Assembly: GCA_003427395.1 (NCBI GenBank)
Contig: BFEA01000626.1
Coordinates: 178,755-230,165, forward strand
Reading direction: 5' to 3'
Length of the DNA stretch: 51,411 nucleotides
Source of the DNA: Chara braunii
Taxonomy: Eukaryota; Streptophyta; Charophyceae; Charales; Characeae
Shown piece after piece: positions 44,691 to 51,411 of this stretch. Every line of letters starts with the position of its first letter. Position 1 is the stretch's first letter. The position numbers and the translations under genes were made by a program. The notes beneath the pieces were generated by a model. It saw nothing but the letters and a program-made list of their open reading frames with translations, was not told the origin of the DNA and made no database searches.

Positions 44691-45195
44691 CTACCTGCCC
44701 ACCAATGACTGGTTGATAGATCGCACATACCTGGAACAAACGGGGCGGGCATTACCGTGGTGCAACTCATGCCACACTGCCTTTCCCCCCAGCAGAATCC
44801 CCGAAACCATAGAGCACGTCTTCATGTAGTGCCCAGGGGTCGTTCTCACATGGCGGTGGTGGGATAGAATCTGGACCCTGTTGGGCACTGAATCTTGGTG
44901 GCCATGGGATTGGAGGGCCATATTATATGAGGCATGGTCCTCCCCCACTGACAATACCTTTGAAAACAACATGTTCAAGTTGGGAAGGAGAGCGGTCATG
45001 TGGACCCTCTGGAGGAAACATTGCATACATGCTATGGAAGGGGTCCGCATAACTGGGGAAGAGTCAACAGATATGATAAGGCAATACATTCAACAGGAAC
45101 ACATTGTCCACTGGCAAAAAACAAAAATCCGACTTGACTTATATCATTCAGCAAAGGATGTAACAAAAGCAATCCACCAATTTTCTGGAGACTGA
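44691..45195 (+). pseudogene. LINE ORF2: zf-RVT zinc-binding C-terminal domain
   Basis: The LINE resumes with YLPTNDWLIDRTYLEQTGRA, then the zf-RVT signature C-x2-C (PWCNSC), ETIEHVF and a following Cys after one TAG (44828-44830). Next come VLTWRWWDRIWTLLG and a helical tail (WTLWRKHCIHAMEG). This domain is typical of the end of plant L1 ORF2 and probably binds RNA. Confidence 0.85.
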
Positions 45196-46068
45196 TTGGG
45201 CAGTGAAAGTGGAGGCTGGATCGCATCTGTTCGATGGGAGGGCAAGCCTGCACAGGAAGGCAACCAGGAGGAATTCAGGAGGGACTACCATATTTGCTTC
45301 AGAGATTGGACTACTGTGGGCCAGGCGATCCCACTGCGACCCGCCATAGAATTTCCCGACCCCTTTCCACCACACCAGCTAGCGATGGTGGACATGCAAT
45401 GGTATGGAGCAGACTGAACGAGCGATACAGGGTAGGACGGGTAACCTCATACTGCAGGGGCAAGAGAGGATGACTTATTGTTGTCAAATGCAGGTTGGTT
45501 GTGGCATCCGCCGGATGAGGAAAAGTTGTGGGTGTGGATTGGCTGGGGAGCAGAAACCACGTTTTTCTTGCCAAAGGACAGATCAGGGCGGGACGCAGGA
45601 CCCACTTCATCTCATTATGTAAAAAACACAAAAAGGGGATCAGCAGCGTTGTACTTCAAAGGCGGGGGAGGAACTAGGATGAGATAGCAGATATCCGGCG
45701 CCAAGTTCAGGGTGAAGAGGTTCCCCTCTCCCAACCTCCTGCTCAGTCAATCCCCTGGGCCCCACGGTAATCAATGCTGGCATGAATGTACCACACTTTT
45801 TTTCCTGATGCGATTCGATGTGATTTGAACTTTGTCTATGTAAGGGACGCTGGACCCGGTTTCCAGCAGGTGTTGCTCCCCACCAATGAATGCAACCCTC
45901 CCCAGGTGCTAGCGGTGTCTGCTCTTACCAGGACCACTAACACCGAAGGGTGTGTTTACAAAAAAAAAAANNAGAGACAGAGGCAAAGCACTACTACTGA
46001 GCTCAGATACCCTTCCACCTGTACAAGTCCTTCAAGGTGGTTTCCAGGTAATCAGTCATCTGTCTATN
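45196..46068 (+). other. LINE 3' end: decayed ORF2 tail and 3' UTR
   Basis: Frames in 45196-45690 are short and shifted; I see no further domain. From about 45690 to 46068 there is non-coding sequence ending in a short A run with two N (45961-45972), then the junction to poly(A). Confidence 0.6.

Positions 46069-46117
<49 letters not shown>
46069..46117 (+). other. LINE poly(A) tail
   Basis: 49 consecutive A after one ambiguous base lie directly against the 15-bp target duplication. This marks the 3' end of the LINE and its plus-strand orientation. Confidence 0.95.
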
Positions 46118-46121
<4 letters not shown>

Positions 46122-48085
46122 AGAACCGGCACATCACCAAGTGAAGAAAGAGTGAAATGCACAAGTAAGACTAGAGCAAACATACATGTGAGGTTATGGA
46201 GGCAATTAGGATTGAACCGACACATCACTAAGTGAAGAAAGATTGAACTGCACAAATGTGATTAGAGCAAACATACATGTGAGGCTATGGAAGCAACTAG
46301 GACTGAACCGACACATCACCAAGTGAAGAAAGGTTAATTGCGCAAGTGTGACTAGGCTATACATGCACATAGAGCCATGGAAGCAACAAGATTGAACTGA
46401 CACATCACCAAGTGAAGAAAGAGTGAACTATACAAATGAGACTAGAGTATACATACATGTGAGGCTATGGAAGCAACTAGGATAAAACAGGCACATCACC
46501 AAGTGCAGAAGGAGTGAACTGCACAAGTAAGACTAGAGCAAACATACATGTAAGGTTATGGAGGCAACATGGACCGAACCAGCACATCACAAAGTGAAGA
46601 AAGATTGAACTGCACAAGTGTGATTAGAGCAAACATACATGTGAGGCTATGGAAGCAACTGGGACTGAACCGGCACATCACCAAGTGAAGAAAGGTTGAA
46701 CCACACAAGCGTGACTATACTATACATGCACATAGAGTCATGGAAGCAACAAGAACTGAACCAGCACAGCACCAAGTGAAGAAAAAAAGGACTGCACAAG
46801 TCAGACTAGATTATACATGCATGTGAGGCTATAAAAGCGACTAGGATAAGACCGGCACATCACCAAGTGAAGAAAGAGTGAACTGCACAAGTGAGACCGA
46901 AGCAAACATACCTGTGAGGCTATGGAAACAGCTTGGATAGAACCGGCACATCACCAAGTGAAGAAAGAGTGAACTGCATAACTAAGACTAGAGCAAACAT
47001 ACATATGAGGCTATGGAGGCAACTCGGAATGAACCGGCATATCACTAAGTGAAGAAAGATTGAACTACACAAGTGTAATTAAAACAAATATACATATGAG
47101 GCTATGGAAGCAACTAGGATAGAACCGGCACATCACCAAGTGGAGAAAGGGTGAACTCAAGAAGTGAGATTAGAGCAAACATACACATGAGGCTATGGAA
47201 ACAATTGGGATAAAACCGGCAAATCACCAAGTGAAGAGAGAGTGAAGTGCACAAGTAAGACTAGAGCAAACATACAAATGACGCTATGGACGCAACAAGG
47301 ACTGAACAAGCACATCACCAAGTGAAAAAAAAAAATGAACTTCACAAGTGTGATTAGAGCAAACATACATGTGAGACTATGGAAGCAACTAGGACTGAAC
47401 CGGCACATCAATAAGTCAAGAAGGGTTGAACTCCGCAAGTGTGACTAGATTATACATGCACATAGAGCCATGGAAGCGTAAAGAACTGAATCGACATATC
47501 ACGAAGTGAAGAAAGAGTGAACTGTACAAATATGACAAGAGCATACATACATGTGAGGATATGGAAGCAACTAGGACTGAACCGGCACATCACCATGTGA
47601 AGAAGGGTTAAATTCCACAAGTGTGACTAGACTATACATGCACATAGAGCCATGGAAGCACCAAGAACTGACCGGCACATCACGAAGTGAAGAAAGAGTG
47701 AATTGCACAAGTGTGACTAGAGTATACATACATGTGAGGCTATGGAAGCAACTAGGATATAACTGGCACATCACCAAGTGAAGATGAGTGATGCATGTGA
47801 GTGAGATTTGCTCAAACACATGCTTGTCACTCATGGAGGTTACAATCTTGGAATGGAACTTCATTATGTGAAGGATGAGTCATGCATGTGAGTGAGACTT
47901 GCTCAAACACACGCAAGGGACTCAAGGAAGCAACAACACTTAACTAAAGCATCATCATATGAGAGATGAGTCATGCATGTTAGTGAGACTAGCTCAAACA
48001 CTTGCATGAGGCTCATGGAAGCAACTAATCATTGAATCGGATCATCACAAACTGGAGAAATGGACCATGCAAGAGACAAGGACCA
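46118..48085. repeat. 91-bp satellite array, right part, with decayed edge
   Basis: About 18 monomers of 91 bp (e.g. GACTAGAGCAAACATACATG starting at 46169, next at 46260) continue the left array from the shared 15-mer. Two monomer types mix irregularly as on the left. From about 47790 to 48085 the repeats become longer (~107 bp) and strongly diverged, with GAGTCATGCATGTGAGTGAG and CTCATGGAAGCAACTA, but are still recognisably related. Gradual decay at the edge is usual for satellites. Frames with FTLSSLGDVPV are repeat artefacts. Confidence 0.95.
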
Positions 48086-48646
48086 CCAAAGAGTTGGCGT
48101 GAGTGAAAACCAATGTAACGATTTACCCCAAAGTGGAGGGAGAGAGAGATTTCGAGGAAGTTTGAAACCAGATGGTACAAAGTGGCGATTTGTCAGGGAG
48201 GGAGGGAAATGGATACTATGAAGATGTTACTAGTGGAGAAGATACTTCCGATTGCTTCCTGTTTTTTAAAGCTTTTAGTCATGGAGAGAGAAAGGAAATG
48301 TGGAGAGAGGAGAGAGGAGGAAATGAAGGAGAAGAAGTAAGAGAAGAAGAGGAAGAAGAATTAGAAGGAGACGAAGTAGAAGAAGAAGAAAAGAAAAGAA
48401 GAAGAAGAAGAAGAACAGAGGAGGAGAACCTCCTCCTTGTTCCTACTCAACTCTCATACTTGGTGTTGAGGTGCAAATCTTGATGATGCTCCTCCCTTCC
48501 TTGCACAGGTCTCACCTTAGCTATAACTCTCTCATTCCTCAAGCCCTCATCTTCCTCTTTTTCCAGCCTCTTCCTGACTATGGCAAACTCTCACTACCAA
48601 GGCTATGGAGTCCTCCTTTGTAGGAGGCTAAATGGACTCTTCCAAG

Positions 48647-48648
<2 letters not shown>
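48086..48648. other. purine-rich low-complexity DNA with an acidic frame
   Basis: The frame at 48172-48483 encodes 103 residues dominated by Glu, Arg and Lys from GAA/GAG/AGA runs, with no domain. It lies beside a microsatellite and I do not support it as a gene. 48484-48640 is C/T-rich. Confidence 0.5.

Positions 48649-48726
<78 letters not shown>
48649..48726. repeat. (CT)n microsatellite
   Basis: An uninterrupted CT repeat of about 78 bp. The Ser-Leu frame at 48580-48918 is caused by it. Confidence 0.95.
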
Positions 48727-48728
<2 letters not shown>

Positions 48729-49926
48729 CTCCTTGGCTAAGCTTGCCAAGGTTACGGGAGAATCTATTCTGGTCAACCTGGGATTATATTGGCTATCTTG
48801 CCATAAGATTCTGAGGAGACTCGATCCCTGGAACTTCCTGCGAAACAGTTACGGGTTGACGAGTTGGGACACGGAACAGCGACTCGGGATTTTCACAGGC
48901 TGCAACTTCTCGAAGTAGAGCACTTCGACGAACATGCGAAGCCTAAGGTACCCGGGTCAGTACGTACCCGGTAACCGTTAGAGTTCCGTAGAAGTTTTGT
49001 GCCTTTATCTGACGACGTTCTGTTGAGACATTTATAATTTATGTATTTGTTTATTTATTTTGCAATCGCACAGTTTCATGCTACATAGGAATACCCGCTC
49101 GGGATTTTGAGACAGAAAAGTTTTCCGGAACTCCTTGTAGGCACAAGCTACCACGACAGAAGTCTTCAGCATCGGAGTTTGGATTTATTTATTTGTTTTA
49201 TTTATTTTCGGACCGTATTTTGGTGTGAATACGTACCCGGTACCTGTCAAGTTCAGTCGAGGACATTGGACCTTTATGCCTGCAGTAGAAAGACTACGAT
49301 TTTGGTTTTCTGTTTTAGCCTCTGATGTAGTCCTGGTGCGTGCAATTTCACGAAGGCACACGCTGCCACGAACGGATAGTTCCAGTATTGGAAGTTTCAA
49401 GGGTATTTATTTATTTTATGGTATTTATTTTATTTAGTTATTTTATCGAGTGTGAGTACGCCGCGGATAAGTAGCAAAAGAGGTAAGGCACTGACCTCTC
49501 TTTTCGATAGAAGCGTTCTACGAACGCGCCTTCTTGATGATTCCATGCAGATGGATGAAACCGGTAGAAGGACCTGCGTTGTCGAGTGAACTGGGAAGAT
49601 GTTGGCTACTGTAGCTAGGGACTATGCTGTACTCATGTGTTGGTGACTTGCTCATGCTTTGATGGTTGGGTTTCGCGGGGGCAGCTTTTGAATACTGTGT
49701 TTGAGGTACTGTTCACGACGAGCCTATTTCGAAGGATTTGCTTTGTCTCAATTGTATGTGTATGGTTGTCTCCGGTTTCTGTGCCCTTCCCTACAGGCTG
49801 TTGCAGCAGTCTGCCACTCTTGGAAACACAGTAACCGGAGTTCTAAGGCTTAACGGTGGCTGTGATGATACATCTGTAATTTGTACTCAGCGGGTTTGTT
49901 AGCGCGAACGTGGACGAGTATCGTTT
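48727..49926. repeat. unassigned DNA with two diverged ~235-bp units
   Basis: Two similar units occur at about 48960-49190 and 49225-49430. Each has GTACGTACCCGGTA or GAATACGTACCCGGTACC, a GGCACAAGCTACCACGA / GGCACACGCTGCCACGA stretch, and a run of TTTATTTATTT. Otherwise no gene is supported; the frame at 49637-49834 has no motif. Confidence 0.55.
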
Positions 49927-50210
49927 GTTTTTGTCGACATTAGAGAGTTTAGGAACTAGCTACCTTAGTACGTGGAAAGGTGGCTACCATAAGTGAAGGG
50001 TTAGATTGAAACACTTTAACATGCTACGGAGATTGTTGTATAGCTGTGAGCTGATATTTTTCGGTATTGTTTTTGTCGACATTAGAGATTTTAGGAACTA
50101 GCTACCTTAGTACGTGGGAAGGTGGCTACCATAAGTGAAGGGTTAGATTGAAACACTTTAACATGCTACGGAGATTGCTGTATAGTTGTGGGCTGATATT
50201 TTTCGGTATA
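49927..50210. repeat. 142-bp tandem duplication, nearly identical
   Basis: TTGTCGACATTAGAGA begins each copy (anchors at 49933 and 50075). Both contain GGAACTAGCTACCTTAGTAC and end near ATATTTTTCGGTAT. Only a few substitutions separate them, so the duplication is recent compared with neighbouring repeats. Confidence 0.9.
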
Positions 50211-50533
50211 GCTTTTTTCATGATCGGTTCAATGTTCTAGTCACCGTGCCTCCAGTCTGTAAGCGGTGTGGACAGCTTACAAGACGCAATAGGGAGAACG
50301 ATAGAGAGATTAGAGCCAGTCTGGTCGAACTGCTGGAAACTTACGTCAGCACTACTCTAAGACCTGTATACGCCGTAGCTGGTTTGATTTCTGACAATCG
50401 GACAAGGATCGCGGTATATAGGCAACTGCAAGGAATCTTACTTCGGATCAAGAGAGTTGCCCGACTACTCCGCTTAAGAAGACGCCTTCAGAGAACGGAG
50501 ATTGAGCAGATTTATGACATTTGGAGAATCTAG
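50186..50533 (+). CDS. hypothetical basic ORF, 115 residues
   Basis: The frame begins MWADIFRYSFF, contains C-x2-C (VCKRCGQ) and ends in an Arg/Leu-rich helical stretch (RIKRVARLLRLRRRLQRTEIEQ). I recognise no family. It starts inside the second copy of the 142-bp duplication and lies 130 bp before the zinc-knuckle ORF. The two may be pieces of one element's Gag-like region, but this is unproven and it may be non-coding. Confidence 0.3.
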   Translation: MWADIFRYSFFHDRFNVLVTVPPVCKRCGQLTRRNRENDREIRASLVELLETYVSTTLRPVYAVAGLISDNRTRIAVYRQLQGILLRIKRVARLLRLRRRLQRTEIEQIYDIWRI

Positions 50534-50662
50534 GGAATACCGATAACAGAGCTAGTGACTGGGTGATTGGATTACATAACACAATTTTAGCACATAGCAA
50601 CGTTACAATGATACTTCATGATGTACGGAAACGGAGGGGGGTTTAACGGAAACAGATGAGGG

Positions 50663-50974
50663 ATGAACAATAACGGAGGGAACAACGGGGGTAATGGAGG
50701 CCGACCGAACGGTACACGATGCTATGACTGTGGGAAATATGGGCACTATGCCCGTGACTGCTGGGTTAAACGCGGGAAGCCGACTCAGCACGATGACGAA
50801 CTTTATGTGTTCGTACGAGATCTAATGAAAGAGAAGGCTGAGGAGACGAAGAAAAAAGAGGAGGAGGAACAACTGAAAGCAAGGGAAGAAAAAGAGAGAA
50901 GAAGAGAAATGGATATGGTTAGAAGGACGGAAGAGATGAGACTGCAACTCCAAGCAGATATCGGGGAGAAATGA
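50663..50974 (+). CDS. zinc-knuckle and charged coiled-coil protein, possible Gag/ORF1-like
   Basis: The frame has an Asn/Gly-rich start, then a perfect retroviral-type zinc knuckle CYDCGKYGHYARDC (C-x2-C-x4-H-x4-C), then RGKPTQHDDELYVFVRDLMK, then a Glu/Lys/Arg coiled coil to the stop at 50974. The Asn/Gly tract extends upstream of this ATG, to about 50620, across a TGA, suggesting a longer original protein. Zinc knuckle plus coil suggests a nucleic-acid-binding protein of a retroelement. I recall similar zinc-knuckle/coil proteins from Chara, but cannot check this here. Confidence 0.5.
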   Translation: MNNNGGNNGGNGGRPNGTRCYDCGKYGHYARDCWVKRGKPTQHDDELYVFVRDLMKEKAEETKKKEEEEQLKAREEKERRREMDMVRRTEEMRLQLQADIGEK

Positions 50975-51411
50975 AGACTACAACAAGAAGAGGCGACTTG
51001 TTACGGACTCTGCCAGGGCTCGATCCCTGGTCTACTTTTTGCTGTTTCTGCTGCATCACGTTTTTGGCCTGGCACCCGTTTTTCAAACCCCTCCTTTGGT
51101 ACCGTCGGATTTTGGACAATTGGCGCCATGCTGCAGTTCGGGCGCCACTTTCAAATGTTGCATTTTTCAGTTCTGCCCTCGGAGCTTTTGCAGATTTGCC
51201 CCGGTACTGTAGCGGAGACCCGGTACTTATACCGGTGCCCCGTACAGTACGGGGACCAGTCTCGTACCAGTTCTCTGCTGTTGTACTCGTACTCAGTGTG
51301 ACTTGCTGTTTTCGGCATTCAGAATCCAAGACTTCGACTTTGTGTCCTTGCCACTGTGTCTGCGTCCGACCCTCAGTCGTGTCGAGTGAGTGAGTGTGTG
51401 TGTGTGCTCTC
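50975..51411. other. unassigned right edge with a GTAC-rich palindrome
   Basis: No supported gene; the frames at 50971-51393 and 50919-51329 have no motif. CCCCGTACAGTACGGGG at 51238-51254 is an 8-bp perfect inverted repeat around one A, in a stretch with repeated CGGTAC/GTACC. A GT run closes the window. Confidence 0.5.

Larger units (their letters stand above)
17555..46117 (+). mobile_element. L1-like LINE inserted in the satellite array, itself split by three later insertions
   Basis: A perfect 15-bp target-site duplication (GGATAGAACCGGCAC, 17540-17554 and 46118-46132) brackets a unit ending in a ~49-nt poly(A) at 46069-46117. Inside, in order, are a 5' UTR, ORF1 with zinc knuckle, and ORF2 with APE-type endonuclease, RT and zf-RVT: the plant L1 layout. 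ORF2 is interrupted at 23060-32796, 33290-35381 and 37500-44679. Removing these and one duplication each leaves about 9.5 kb and restores continuous homology, long for this class. Many stops and frameshifts make it inactive. It must be older than its three insertions and younger than the satellite. Confidence 0.9.

Noticed and set aside
46064-47864. Repeated frames with FTLSSLGDVPV
   Set aside because: Antisense translation of the 91-bp satellite.
51000-51040. B-box-like GGGCTCGATCCCTGG
   Set aside because: No A box at the right distance and no tRNA fold.

Overview
The window is eukaryotic, non-genic, repeat-dense nuclear DNA. It holds chromodomain-type Ty3/gypsy retrotransposons, an L1-like LINE, hAT-like DNA transposons, a satellite array, microsatellites and a retroposed U2 snRNA fragment. 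No host gene could be established. The chromodomain integrases, initiator-Met-tRNA-like primer sites, plant-style LINE layout (ORF1 with a zinc knuckle; ORF2 with APE endonuclease, RT and zf-RVT) and a CCHC plus charged-coil ORF suggest the green lineage. A charophyte alga such as Chara is my best guess. That is inference, not proof.

Layout. (1) 1-4728: minus-strand Ty3/gypsy element (gypsy-1), with degraded gag, a long A-rich leader containing hairpins, and a primer site; its pol lies beyond the left edge. (2) 4729-7233: start of its LTR, unassigned DNA, a (GA)n tract and a ~55-bp minisatellite. (3) 7234-16327: complete plus-strand Ty3/gypsy chromovirus (gypsy-3) with ~1.1-kb LTRs, PBS, gag, PR, RT-RNase H, IN-chromodomain and PPT. 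It is broken by stops and frameshifts, and its gag carries a 310-bp GC-rich hAT-like MITE. (4) 16761-48085: one nested structure. A 91-bp satellite array is split by a LINE (17555-46117) with a perfect 15-bp target-site duplication and a poly(A) tail. ORF2 of that LINE is split again by three later insertions: gypsy-2 (23060-32796, minus strand), a 2.09-kb hAT-like element (33290-35381, 8-bp TSD) that contains a U2 snRNA-poly(A) unit, and an unidentified 7.18-kb insert (37500-44679, 11-bp TSD). The LINE reading frame can be followed across each junction, which supports the boundaries. (5) 48086-51411: low-complexity DNA, a (CT)n tract, tandem duplications and a short zinc-knuckle/coiled-coil ORF.

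The most unusual content is in the 7.18-kb insert. It has no recognisable protein, but it carries at least three families of hairpins whose stems change by compensating substitutions while the loops stay constant. The largest is a ten-unit array built around the loop core CATTCATCTTAGAAACAAT. A related hairpin style occurs in the gypsy-1 leader. This pattern suggests selection, past or present, on a folded RNA or single-stranded DNA, and I could not match it to a known system. Four assembly gaps or short N runs fall in repeats.
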